Of a stretch of DNA of 64,000 nt, positions 1 to 12,000 are shown in pieces. Under the pieces are notes generated by a model. That model saw nothing but the letters and a program-made list of their open reading frames with translations. It ran no database searches and was not told the DNA's origin. Positions within the stretch are counted from its first letter, which is position 1. Every line of letters starts with the position of its first letter. The translations under genes and the position numbers were made by a program. The stretch comes from Mesorhabditis belari (Eukaryota; Nematoda; Chromadorea; Rhabditida; Rhabditidae), in NCBI GenBank assembly GCA_958450365.1, contig CAUEEP010000743.1:6595501-6659500 (forward strand), in the 5' to 3' direction.

Positions 1-958
1 CACCTGAGTTGGAGAAACTGCCATTTAATAACGATCAAATGTTAAATTAATACTTTTTCATATTTTTTCTAACCTGATCAGATAAGATTCTGGCTTCTTG
101 CAAATTGATACTTCCACGACAAGATTCACCGACTTCGTGTTGATTTCTAAATGTTTTAAATGTTTTCTTTTCTCTTGTTTTCAACAAAATGACTCATACA
201 TACAAACAAATGGTTTGCCTCTCTTTCAAGCTTTGGAGCAATTCACGGGGCGCTATCGATTTATTTCTTTTGAAAAGGCAAACGGGACCAGTACTGGGGA
301 GATAAGGCCTATCGCACTTGAATCCATGAAAGAGACACAAAAAATACATACTTTGACCCAGAATTTTTTGCCTATAAGGATATTTATGGAATTGTTGTTT
401 TCACCAAAAATCATTTACTAAAAAAATCCACAACTAACTTTGAATGGCTTTGATCAGAATGTGATTTCGTGATAGTTCTTTTTCTAAGGCGGCCAGCAAG
501 AGACTTTTTCGCGGAACGAACACGTTGCCGCAAAGTCGGCATCAAAAAAAAGTGTTGATGGTAGGAATCAAGCGCCAACAAAATTGATCCAAAGTTAGAA
601 GCAGTAAATAGGTTGGAGTCTTTGAAAGATTTGGTCTTCACGAATTGTTCTACAAAGATTAAGAAAATCAAGGAGAATCTTCCTAGTAAAGATAAAGCTA
701 TCGAGAGAAAGAGAGTTTGAAGTAAAACGGGAAAAAGGGGGCGGAGTCATGTGGGAACTGATTCTTCACTGACAACATGCATTCCGTTCAATTCTTTTAT
801 AAGCACCAAAATAAAGGAAACAAAAAGGCGGTTACACAAAACAAAGCGGACAAGCTAAGATATGTCTAGCCCCCAGACAGTTTTTATTTCAAAATGCAAC
901 CACTAAGCTGGTTTCAACTATAGTGACTTGACGTTAACAATTAATACAAAATACCAAC
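1..958. other. left edge, no resolved exon
   Basis: The PH-domain exon at 959-1050 ends with a split codon, so the remaining exons of that minus-strand gene should lie here or beyond the left edge. I could not find a convincing continuation of the PH domain in any minus-strand frame. The open stretch at 411-671 on the minus strand does not resemble an OSBP and has no supporting family signature. Confidence 0.4.
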
Positions 959-1201
959 CTATAGTATGAAAGATTTCCATTCGCATCCAACACGAACCAC
1001 CGTTGACGATAACCTTTGATATAATTCGTCCATTTCTGCAGCCAACCCGACTAAACATAAGATTGAAAGGACATTTAATAGCACATAATATATGCGTTAT
1101 AAATCTAATAATATTTATACCTTTTTCGCTGGAATCACATCAGTCATAATGTTTGACTCAATCGAACTCTCGAGTTTTGTTCCAGTCGAGCCGGACGAGT
1201 T
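959..1201 (-). CDS. Oxysterol-binding-protein-like PH domain exons (partial gene)
   Basis: Two adjacent minus-strand exons, 1121-1201 and 959-1050, join in phase 0 through an intron with TTTAG acceptor. The second begins with [17 protein letters not shown] and ends ...GNLSYYR, which is the first half of the PH domain characteristic of OSBP-type lipid transfer proteins; in the known family this domain binds PI4P and ARF1 at the Golgi, while a C-terminal ORD domain transfers sterol. The first exon is a Ser/Thr-rich linker. The exon at 959 ends with a split Arg codon at a GTTGGT donor. The ORD domain and start codon are not in the window or were not found, so this is a fragment of a longer gene that runs off the left edge. 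Family assignment is firm for the PH motif and inferred for the whole protein. Confidence 0.7.
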
Positions 1202-2161
1202 CTAAAATAATGATTTATTCATGCTCAGGAAAATTATTAAAAGTATAATTTGGTTAAGATTTATTGATATCGGCTAATAATTTACAATTGTTTACAAACA
1301 CGTAGGATATATGTAGGCTTTTAAAAATGAAATTTTAGAATTCGAATCAGTTCTAGAAAAATTCGGCTGAATTTCGAAAGGAACCGAAAGCTGAAAACTT
1401 TAAGATGGAATGAACGATAAGGCTCGATGAAGAAAGTGAACAGATCCCATCGGGAACAAATTTAGAGCAAAGAAAATAAAATTTGTTCAATGCGTTTCAA
1501 TATTGAAATGTTTAGAGTGCAACCTTTTTCTTGTTTTCAAGCCCGTTTTTTAAAAGCGTCAACAATATAATACAAGGCTAACTTATCATTTAAACACGCT
1601 CAAAATTTTTTAAAAAGAGATTTAAAAGTTAAATATTTGTCAAGACAAACGTTCGCACAGTGCCTTATGCTATGCAATCTAAGTTTTGTTGACCCGAATG
1701 AAGTAGGGGCCAAACAACTACGGTAGAAATGGTGAGTGATAAAGTTGTTAAATAGGGCAATGCACTTTCCAAATGGATTTAGAAGTGCAAGAGTGGAAAG
1801 TTTTGATTAGTAAAAACAAGAAACACTGGATTAGCTTTTAATGTGATAAAAAAAGTTTATAGTTAGCGGGAAGTGAAAGTTTAAATAAAAATTATAGACT
1901 TATTCCCATTGCAAAAACGATAACTTGTCTTTTGCTTTATAAAAACACCAGTTTAAAAAACGTAAAAAATCACCGGGCATTCAGCGATAATATCTTGCAA
2001 CGTTTGCTGTTGTGCCGCTCCGCGTCTTCTCCGCAAAAGCCCCATCACCATCGCTGAAAAAAGAAAACGATAATAAAAACAGCGAAATGATTAAGCAAAA
2101 AGCGCGAAAGAATTTCGAGAACAATAACAAAAAAGAATGGCTTGCTTTGGTAATTTTCGAA
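1202..2161. other. no gene recognised
   Basis: This is AT-rich sequence upstream (5') of the PH-domain exons. It may contain the first exon and promoter of that gene. No ORF with family signal was seen. The open frames at 1981-2224 overlap each other on opposite strands and look like chance. Confidence 0.4.
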
Positions 2162-2378
2162 GGGGTAAGGCAAATTTCCGCCATTTTATTTGTGCAACAG
2201 GGTCATTTGCGCAACTCGCCATAACTTTCTTCTAAGTGGACCAATCTTTATGATTTTGGTGTCATTTTGTTGCACTTATTGATATCTACAAAAGGACACC
2301 AAAATCATAAAGATTGGCCCACGTAGAAGAAATTTATGACGAGTTGCGCAAAAAATTTGGCGCAAAGTAGCCTAACCC
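2162..2378. mobile_element. Mutator-like MITE (GGGGTARGC family), foldback copy
   Basis: The left end starts GGGGTAAGGCAAATTTCCGC and the right end is its imperfect inverse. Inside, 2207-2263 and 2295-2349 form a second, near-perfect inverted repeat. The 8 bases on each side are TTTTCGAA and GTTTCGAA (7 of 8 match), consistent with an 8-bp target duplication. The same terminal sequence bounds the larger element at 13629-14776. Confidence 0.65.
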
Positions 2379-3163
2379 GTTTCGAATGATTTTAAGCACA
2401 AAATACTCTATAAAGCACCAATGTTAAATAATTTTTGACCACCTACGCGGCTACTTTGATAGTAAAATATGCATTAGCCTTGAAAATTACTAATAAAATT
2501 TGCAAAAAACTTTTCTTTCTCCCATTCTTGCCAAAATTCCGGTCGGTTCATTCAGAAATTTGCATATTTTATATCAAAAACATAAGAATTTTAAAAATCT
2601 GACCACTCCCCCGTCTTCCTCATCCATCGTTACCCCTAGTTCGATACTTTGCCTTCTGCAAAACGCAAATGGTAAAGCGAAATTGTGGTAACAGACTAAA
2701 ACACAAATCAAGGACAATTTTTCAAAACTATAATATAGTAGATATAAAAACAGGCTTTTCTAAAGTTCAACTATAGTTTCCGATTACAAATTCAAACTTT
2801 TTTTGCATGAACTAGCCGCCTTTGTCCTTTTACTAGTCATAAAAATGAAAGCCATTCGCTGGATCGGATTAAAATTGCCCCCCAATTCGAAACGAGTAAA
2901 AGCGCGAGAAGTAAGTGTGATTGGCAGCTTTCACCCCTCTTTTTGATTCTTATCAATGAAGAAAAGACTCTCTTTTGCTCGTCTTCTCGAAACACAAACT
3001 AGCTTTAAATTATTTCTATTTTATTTCTACCAAATAACACCTATATTATAAAATTTCGCAAACAATGCTCGTTTTATATAAAAGCTATAAAAGTTTACGT
3101 TTATTCAAAAATTCAAAAAATAAACACCGTCTTTTAAATTTGCGCAAATTTGAAAAAGCTTAC
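2379..3163. other. no gene recognised
   Basis: AT-rich spacer. The short open frame at 2500-2691 has no recognisable motif. Confidence 0.4.
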
Positions 3164-3425
3164 TACCTGTAATACCTGTAATAATAGCCCCCCTTCCCAT
3201 AATGACGGTCGGAGCGTCGCGTAGTCTAACTTTAAACATACTTTTATCGCCACCCGTTAATGCTACAGTGTGCGCTTAAGTATCAAATGAAAGCTGAAAT
3301 TCAGGGCTATTTTTTTGATACCAAAAATGCATTTTTAGAAATTATGGGCGCTTAGAAAAAATGATTTAGTAAAAAATTTTTGCGACTACGGGAGGGGGGG
3401 GGCTACTATTACAGGTATTACGGTA
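3164..3425. mobile_element. Palindromic MITE with TACNGTAATA-type ends
   Basis: The termini are inverted copies around TACCTGTAATACC and a run of C/G (CCCCCC on the left, a run of nine G on the right). The interior shares the segment around CTGAAATTCAGGGCTAT with the larger element at 7332-7872. It ends about 45 bp before the start codon of the acyltransferase gene, so it lies in that gene's promoter region. Confidence 0.6.
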
Positions 3426-3470
3426 CTGTAAAATGAAAGCTTTCACTAAACTTATCTACCTAATTTTAGA

Positions 3471-5354
3471 ATGCAAGTCTTACTTGCTTTATTCTCTATA
3501 TTGGTGCAATTGAATGAAGTGGATATGTGCTTCTTGTGCCCATTGAGAGAACCCCCACGACCCCGTCCTCTCGATCAATTTCAGCTGCCCACTTTCCCCA
3601 AAATGCCTTCAACCGATCAAGTACCACCTTTGTGTGAATATGCCAAAAAATTGCCTATTGAGGGTCAGTTAACAAACAAAGAAAAAAATAATTTCATTTT
3701 CAAGGAGCTTGCCAAAAAGGTTTCCAAAAATTGCTGTGCTCAGCCGAAAAATTTACAAGCACATTGCTGAATGGATGCCCTGGCAGTGATCAACCAAAAC
3801 AATGTTCGAATTGTTCTCGGGAAAAGGCTGATAATACATGGTTGATTAGTTGTAAGTAAAAAACAAACAATTGAAAATCAATGAACAAATGATAGGGTTT
3901 GATTCGTTAGGAAAACCCCCATCGGGCATCAGTGACGGCAATTATTATTGGCTGGGTGACTACGAAATTTGTCATGATTTGCGAATGTGAGTCAATTATT
4001 GAATGAAAATAATTCCCAAAGAAAAGAACAAAAGAGATTTTTAGCCAAAAGCGTTTTCGAGGTCAATATTGTCGGGTTGAGCTTGAGATACCAGATGCAC
4101 AAGTTGAATCAGGATGTCCACAAACAGATCCATTGGCGATTATTTTGGGAGTGTGTTTCCCAGCTGAATGTACGACTGAAGAACTTGCTGTTGTAGCAGA
4201 ATGTTGGTCATGACTTTAATAAGTCAACCAAAATTAGATACAACGGCTAATTTTAGTCATTTCTCCATATTCTTCGCACGTCGACTGTGAGGTTCACGTC
4301 GAATGGTCATTAAGTGCCAAGATTTTCTTGTAAGCTTTACATGTATCCAGATCCAGATATCAATTTCTCATAGATTGGTCACATGTTTATGGACTCTATT
4401 GATCCTCGTCTGCACCGGACTTCACATCCGAGATCCCGATCTTCCACTCGCTCTTTATTGCCTCTCTTTAAAAGTCAATGGAGCTCGAGCGCTTTCCACA
4501 AAAAGGTTACTCAAAAAAATCGGAATATCTTAGCTTACAAACATTTTCAGAGACTATAATTTACATGCTCAACAAGGCCTTGAATTCATCACATTCTTTG
4601 CATTAATCATCGGAATGGTCTACAATTTCATGCTTCCATATATTGGTTTGATAGAAAAAGAGAAAAAATGATCGCTTCTAGAAAATGTTGCTTTTGCATT
4701 TGATGGTGTTGCGGTGGCTCCAATGCATCTCGTCAACAACTATTCCTATCATGTGAGACAAAATATCAAACATCAAGAACACACAGATTTAGATCGACGG
4801 ATTACTAGCACTAACCTCTTTCTTTACAACTTCACTTTTGATGGGACATATTGTTAGTTTAAAAGACATTATCAGTGCGATAGTGAGAAAGCTAGTCAGG
4901 TAAGGTAATGATACAAAACTAAACTTAAAAACCGTTCAGATTCATGCCCAGTTATATATTTATCGTAGCATTTATGTCGGTTGTCTTTGCCAATGTTGGA
5001 TCAGGTTTGCAACATCATCGTAACTAGAATGACAAAAAAATCACGAGCACCGAGTTATATAAAACTCCTTTTAAAGATATTCAGCTGTTTAAATGATTTG
5101 TTGGCAAATTCCCGTCAAGGGTAAAGATATTCAGCCATTTAGCTGCTTTGGTGAGAAATTCCCCGTCAAATGTAAAGATATTCAATTTACTCAACGTGTA
5201 AAGAGAATTACTCGTATTTTTTTGTGAGAAGGTTTGGGGTCCCTTTTTTAAAGGTTTTTTTTAAAAAAAAAAATTTTTTTAAAAAAAAATTTTTTTTTTT
5301 TTAAAATAAATATTTTTTTTTTTTTAAAAAAATAATTTTTTTTTTTTTATAAAA

Positions 5355-5386
<32 letters not shown>

Positions 5387-5530
5387 AAAATTTTTAAATG
5401 AAAAAAGTAAAAATTCTAAATTTATTTTTTTTTTTTTTATAAATTTATTTTTTTTTTTTTTTTTTTAATTAATAAAAATATAAAAATTTTTAAATTTATA
5501 TTTTTAATTTAAAAAATTTTTTTTTTTTTT

Positions 5531-5577
<47 letters not shown>

Positions 5578-5583
5578 TTGTTT

Positions 5584-5623
<40 letters not shown>

Positions 5624-7984
5624 TTTATATTTATTATATTTATATATAAATAATTTTTTAAATAGGTTTTGTTATTTTTTTTTTATTTTTTTTTTTTTTT
5701 TTTTCTTTTTTTTTTTTTCTTCCCTAGTTATTCGATCAAAAAGGTCAATTAATCTCGAGTTAAGATTAACTCGCGCGAATTTTACTCGAGTGGTTACTTA
5801 CTTGGAAGGAACACACTCTAATTGAAATAAATAAAGCGCTTTCAGGTCCAATGTGGATCCACGGAGATACGGTGCAACGATGTGAGCGTTCTTGGTGGAA
5901 AAATATTCTACTTATCAATAATTTCTTTGGAGTCCGAGAAACAGTTTGCAACTTGTACAAAGCTTTGAAAATCGGCATTCAGTGTGTCGATTTCGGACAC
6001 GTGATTTCTCTAGAGGCTCAATGCTTTGCCCTTCTAATCATTTTGATCTACTTTGCCAATCATCATCGTATAGCTGCTCAGGTTTACTATAAAGGTCGAG
6101 CTTTGTTAATAGATTGGACAGGTGCTAGCTGGTGTATTCGCATCGATTTCAATCATTGTCAGCTTTTACTTGGTGCTCACAAATGCTCTTCCCCCAGCAC
6201 CAATGCTTACAACAGAGCCCGTCGAGTAGTTTACCAATTTGCATTCGAACTTTAACTTAACTTTCAGTTCTTCTAAAACGGAATTTCTACTTTCGTCAGT
6301 CTTGATCGCTTTTGTGCCAAGGCTTTCAGCATACATGATTGGCTTTATCTATTACTTTTATTTCAATATGGAAGAAGTTTGAATAGGAAAAAGAGAGTTT
6401 TATCTTTTATTTAGATAGAAGAGAGTCATTATGTTGATGATCCAAATCAAAAAGCTGAGAAAACACATCATAATGGAAAAGTAGAGTTTTGAATAAAGCG
6501 AAAACCAAAAATTCAGACACTTTCTCTTCTTTTGATGGGTTTGACAGCTTTTTTGATGGCAGGAGTCGCTTTCTCGATGCTCCCTTATGCTACAACGTAT
6601 TCAGGTGGGTAAAACATGGTAATTTCGGCTGAAAATCAAGATATTTTCAGGTGCTCAATGGTGGCTGGCCACTTATGCGGCGCTTCATCGTCCCGTTTGG
6701 GCTTTCGCTATCGTATCTCTATTGTGGCTGTGTCAGAACAAGAATTTCTGTAACAACTTTTCATTTTCAAAGATTATTATGCTCTAGCTGAGTTGAACTC
6801 CTTCCTTTCATGGCGTCTTTTCTCTCCATTGTCGAAGTTGACCTATCAAGTTCGTTTTCAAGTTTGCTTTCTACATTTTTTCATAGGCGCTCATCATCGC
6901 CGAGCCATTGATCCTCTACTTTTTTTCGGCTCTTCACCGTCCATCACACGCCACTCATTGGAGCACCGTAAGCTACATTTTCATAAAGAAATTTCTAAAC
7001 TCTAAAATATCTAAAGAGTTGGAACTAGATCAGATTAAAAACTTGTTGGCTGTCGGGGCTCGAACCCGCGACCTCTCTCTTACCGGGCAATTGTGCTAAC
7101 CATTACACCACAACACACTTGGTCTTCCTTACTTCAGAGGGGTTAACTAAAGAAAAAAGAATCTTCTGAACTATAATATACATTTCAGTTGTACGCAGCG
7201 GTAAGCACAGCGGCTGTCTCCTATCTTTTCGCTCTTCTCATCGACATCTTTCTCGCTCGTCCTCTCAGAAACATTCTCTACAGGTACTAGAAATAATTTT
7301 AGTACAATTATAAATATCTTATATATTTTACTACCGTAAATACTGTAAATACTGTAATAGTACCCCACCCCCCTCGTACAGTCGCGTAGTCGCAAAAGTT
7401 TTTTAGTATTTCATTTTTTTCAAAGCGCCCGTACTTTCAAAAAATGCGTCTTTGGTATCAAAAAATAGCCCTGAATTTCAGCTATTTTTTGATACCCAAG
7501 CGCGCATTGTAGCATAAACCAGTGTCGAGAAAAACTCGTTCAAAGCTAGACTACGCAACGCTCCGCACCGTCACTATCTTTGGTACAAAAGCGTCTTTGG
7601 TATCAAAAATAGCCCTGAATTTCAGCATTTTTGATACCTAAGCAAGCGTAAACCAGTGTTGAGAAAACGCGCCAAAGCGACACGCAACGCCCGCACCGTC
7701 ACTATCTTTGGTACAAAAGGGCTTGGTATCAAAAATAGCCCTGAATTCGCTATTTTTGACACAAGCGCATTGTAGCGTAAACCAGTGTCGAGAAAAACTC
7801 GTTCAAAGCTAGACTACGCAACGCTCCGCACCGTCATTATGGGGGTGGGGTACTATTACAGTATTTACGGTCTGTATAAACTGAACTATAAAAGCTCATA
7901 GCATCAAATAACCTTAGCCGATCAATTCATCGTCGTCGCTACACGATACCGGGAAGAAGCAACTCGTTGCGAACGGGAATTTAA
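3471..7984 (+). CDS. NRF-6-like membrane acyltransferase (acyltransferase 3 family)
   Basis: Twenty-one exons (first 3471-3663, last 7918-7984) splice to a closed frame of 691 codons. The start is the ATG at 3471 directly after a TTTTAG site. A signal peptide (MQVLLALFSILVQLNEV) is followed by a Cys-rich luminal NRF domain carrying GKPPSGISDGNYYWLGDYE and the GQYCRVEL and CFPAECTTEEL stretches, then about ten membrane helices of an acyltransferase-3 domain (for example IDGLLALTSFFTTSLLMGH, SMLPYATTY, LNSFLSWRLFSPLSKLTY). In C. elegans this family (nrf-6, ndg-4) is known for fluoxetine response and yolk or lipid transport; the substrate here is unknown. The 0.84-kb intron 5005-5845 holds a hAT remnant and a long T-rich tract, another holds a tRNA-like relic, and the last intron holds a foldback element. 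The last exon has an alternative closer acceptor giving a three-residue tail; the basic 22-codon tail was preferred. Confidence 0.85.
5027..5820. mobile_element. hAT-type MITE remnant in acyltransferase intron
   Basis: The right end reads ...GGAACACACTCTA like the other hAT MITEs of this window. The interior GATATTCAGC and CGTGTAAAG blocks match them too. The left terminal repeat is missing, and the middle has been replaced or expanded by the T-rich tract. Confidence 0.6.
5247..5719. repeat. T-rich low-complexity tract
   Basis: About 470 bp made almost only of T and A, with T homopolymers over 40 bases long, inside an intron of the acyltransferase gene and inside the hAT remnant. The true length may differ, since such tracts are hard to sequence and assemble. 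Confidence 0.9.
7042..7118 (-). pseudogene. tRNA-like relic
   Basis: On the minus strand the B-box-like GGGTTCGAGCCCC and the A-box-like GGTGTAATGGTTAGCAC are both present with tRNA spacing. The acceptor and anticodon stems do not pair, so this is a degenerate tRNA or tRNA-derived repeat rather than a working gene. It lies in an intron of the acyltransferase gene, antisense to it. Confidence 0.55.
7332..7872. mobile_element. Palindromic MITE with internal triplication
   Basis: The ends are inverted copies of TACCGTAAATACTGTA followed by a C-rich (or G-rich) run. Inside, a unit of about 110-140 bp (containing GCCCTGAATTTCAGC and CCAGTGTCGAGAAAAAC) occurs three times in tandem, at about 7442-7580, 7580-7715 and 7715-7850, with the copies differing by short deletions. 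It fills the last intron of the acyltransferase gene. Confidence 0.65.
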
Positions 7985-9006
7985 ACTCTAAACTCTATTT
8001 ATTTATTTTCCACAATAAGTATTATTTCTCAGTATTACATAGGCATTTTCGCGTTTAAAGCTAATAATCTTTTTTTTTCACTGATTATTTTTCTCAAGAA
8101 GATCCAGAGACAGTCCAAGTCCAGACAGTCCAGACAGTCCACTCCGAAATTCTTGTCTGAAACTTGTTTTCACAACTCTTTAATTGTAAAATATCTTGAA
8201 ATTCACGAGTTTTCGATTTAATCTAATCTTTTCAAAATCTTTATTGACTGATAAACATAAACACTAGGAGTTTTTGAAAGAAAGCAATCTATGCAAGCAC
8301 ATACACACAGCAAAATTCAGGGGCATGTACAAAACGAATTTTTGAACTGTTCTCAAAAAATCAAGAAGTAGAAGTAAAAAAAAAACAATGAAATGGCGAA
8401 AGACCGAAAACCTTGCGCAATAAATAAAATAAAATCGGGCAGGAGGGTTGATTTGGCAAAAGAAAAAACATTCAAGATTTTTTCAGAGCAAAAAAGCAAC
8501 CGTTTTGACGAGAGAGTTTTCTACCGGGAGACTTGAATGAAAGGGATGATAAAAGAAAGGATCACAGGGAGGAAATCAGAAAGGAAAGAAAAGAAAAGAA
8601 AATTGAGGAAAATATGTGCATCGTGTGTACAAACATTGTGCAAGATGATAGATTTGCTTATCGAATTGACCGAATAGATAATTTTGGATCTTGAAAATAT
8701 TGCCGTTCGAAAAGCAACTCTAGAAAAGTCAAGTGAAACACGGGGGCTTAAAAGGTAAACTCTCTATTTAAGCTGTCCAGAAATAAGCCGTAGTTTAATT
8801 GATGCATTTTTCCGTTTTCAAACGGAAGTACAAAAATGAACGAACGACTTTTTGGATAGCCTAATAGTAAAGGGACCTGTAAGTTGTCGAAGAATATTAT
8901 GATTGTATGAATATTATGATTGTACGAAATGAATATTATGATTGTACAAGAAAAACGATAAGAATGAAAAGAATGAAAAGAATGAAAACATTCTCACAGT
9001 TTTTTT
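7985..9006. other. convergent intergenic spacer
   Basis: This lies between the 3' ends of the acyltransferase gene and the ankyrin/SOCS gene. It contains short tandem motifs only: a CCAGACAGT repeat near 8110-8140, three copies of GAATATTATGATTGTA at 8893-8948, and a GAATGAAAA repeat near 8963-8990. No gene is seen. Confidence 0.6.
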
Positions 9007-12000
9007 TTAAAAAAATGCTACAAGAAGATATTTTGGCACTTGTAAAGTTTTTGTTAGATCATTCCGAGAACATATTTTTTGAGATGCGCTGGGATGGGGA
9101 AAGCGTTGATGTGACCTGAAAGTTTTCATTTCATTTTTTTCAAGGGAAGCTCTCATTCGTTTAAAACCTAGATTCTTTTGTAGCTTTATAAAATGCCATA
9201 AAAACTGACCGGGACGAAGGGGGATCACTTTCTCTCGGATTGCGACCCGACAGAGATGCTCGAGAGTTCTCGCACTTCTGAAAAATAAGCAAGAAAATGA
9301 GTCCGGTTGAGGCAACTTAAAACTACTACTTATAACTTACAACTATTACTTAAAAGTACAGTGGTCAAGCTAAAGTATGCCGAACAAAAACTCAATTCAA
9401 TAGCATATCCCTCAAGATCACTCCCACCTACCGATTCATTTCAAGAATATGCTGTTTGACGAGATCGGGAAATGGAAAACGTAGCACCGCTTTCACATCC
9501 ACATCCTCTTCTAAACAAAAAGTTGAAAACCTTTATTAATCAATTACTAATCAATTACTAATCAATTACTAATGAATGAATGAATCAAAAATCAATCTCA
9601 CCTGCAAGATCAAGCATCACTGCCACGATATCCAATTGCCCTTGAGCACACAATTTGAGCAAATTGCTTAAATATTTCGGCTTGAAATTTTTGTTTGTAC
9701 CCTTACCGCAGTTGTCCAGCTTGATGAGATGATGGAGTTCTGAGATAAACCCTTGCACCATAGGCCATCAGAAGAGAAACAACTTCTTTGTCAGCCTAAA
9801 TTGCTAAATAATTTCCAGAAGTTTCCAGAAGTTTGACGAACCACATCTCGACTTCTGAAATATTCAACGAACGGCGTTTTCAAAACAGATCCATCCGAGA
9901 ATTTGTGAGCAAGATTTGGATTAGCTCCATTTTCGAGTAGAATTGTCAAAATCTGAAAGAGACTTTGCTACTTGTTTCAACAATTTTTCTAACTTCTTTC
10001 TGGAAAGTCAAAATCGAGCAAGCAGCCAGATGGAGGGCTGAGCCGATGTAGGTGTAGACTCGGTTTGGATCAGCACCTTTCGATACGATCTCCTGCAGAA
10101 ACTGCTTGATGAGAGCTTGATATTCATTTTCAAAAACCCGTATCAAAGCAGGATCGTCTTTAAGCACGGCAATGTCGAGAATTGAAGGTTTATCGTACTC
10201 GCATGGTAGCTGTACATCGGCACCTTTCTAAAAGAATCCATTTTTATAGATCTTTAAGAATTTTGTTGTTTTAGCTTATCGGGCTATCAATAACCCGCCT
10301 TGACGGGCTTTTCCAGCTCGATTTTTTGGAGAAAGCTTTGTTGCAGTGGTGCAGCGCGCTTATCTAGGACCCACATGATCCGGGTTCGACCCCCCGTAGT
10401 GCCACTCAATTTTGACTTTCTTATTTTAAATGGTACAACCATATTATATTTTGAGACTTGAAAAAAAAATTCTATTTTTTGGCCCACGGCTGAGAAAAAG
10501 CCCGTACAGACGGACGGATAGACGGACACTGCTCTTTTATATATAGTAGATCACCTCAATCATAAATCGGACAAGAGAAAGTGATCCGGAAAGAACAGCA
10601 TAATGGAGAGCTGTACGGAAATCGCTACGTGAAGAGCCTTGTTGATTAATGTCAGCACCGTGCTCCAGAAGTATCTAGAAACCCTAGTTTTTTAAAAATT
10701 GCACTGATCTAACAAATGATTTAACTTGTTTATCAATCTTTTTTTTCTTTTTTACCTCAATAGCTTTTCTTCCCCTTTCGCCTCTTTTCGCCGCGATCAT
10801 CAAAGGGGATAACCCTTTCCTATCAAGCACATTTGGGTTTGCTCCAAATCGGAGCTGAATTTGATAATTAATTAAATTTATTCTTAAATAACTTACAAGT
10901 AGTTCTAAAAGTTCGACATAGTAATCATCATTTGGGGTGAGTAGAGTGATTTCTGGACCATCAAAATAGAGGGCATTTGGATGAAAGCCAGCTTCGAGTA
11001 AAAGTTGTGCACTTGAGACATGTCCGTTTTTGATGGCTTGTCTGAAAGAGGGAAAGCAATGTTTTGAAATTGAACTTTTTATACAGATTTAGCTGTTAAA
11101 AAGTTAAAACTTTACCAACTATTTGATTCTAAATTTACCTCAAAGGCTCATCAATTGTGTCTCTGCTCGGGTACCGTCCATTCTCATCCAGTTCCACTTC
11201 TTTCTCGAATTGTCGTACAGAGTCAATATACTAAAATGAAAGTTATGCTATCTTATGATATAAAGTTTTGAGCTTTAGATTTTAGTTACCGTAAGCAGGA
11301 GTCGAATCAGCGGATCGTAGCCATGTTCTGCACATAAATGCAAAGGCGAACATCCGATCTCATCAACTGCGTCCACCTGGAAAAAAGATTAAAAGATTTG
11401 TCAACATTTCAAACCGAATCTCATAAGCACAAACCTTGGCCCCGGTAGAAAGAAGCACTTGAGCAGCGGTAAGGTTGTTTGAATGACACGCATAGTGAAG
11501 TGGGGTTAAACCCCGGGTCACCTCTCCATCGGCCTTCAATCATTGACATTTTTATTATAGAAAAAAAACTCTACTTGAGCTCCCATTGCGAACAATGCAT
11601 TCAGCTCTTCTGTCGCACAACATTCCGTGATCTTATCTGCCAACTCTCTCTAAAAATTTCAAATAAATTTCATCACCAGTTTCACTGACAATAGTGAGTG
11701 AACTTGAAAAGGTCCCTCTTTTCCTAGCTATAGTTTGTTTACCCCAAATTTTTAGATATAATCCAAACATTGCTCCAAAGTTATTGCTGATTTTGTCTCC
11801 CTAGGTGGGCTGTCTCCCATATGATCTGGCTGCCTGGCCAAGCCTGAGGGGTCAAAATACTCGCAAAAAGAACGGGAGAAACGGAGAAGAAAAAAAGGAG
11901 TTTGGATCGAAAATAGGGCACTCGAGACGGCCAAGCACCGGCGATCAGCTGGTTTCTTCAAGAAAAAAAAGGGGGAAAGGGAGGATGGGAACATAAAGAG

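Noticed and set aside
98..671. Overlapping ORFs on both strands near the left edge
   Set aside because: No motif, no splice connection to the PH-domain exons; probably chance or intronic.
7042..7118. Functional tRNA gene
   Set aside because: A and B boxes are present but the acceptor and anticodon stems do not pair.
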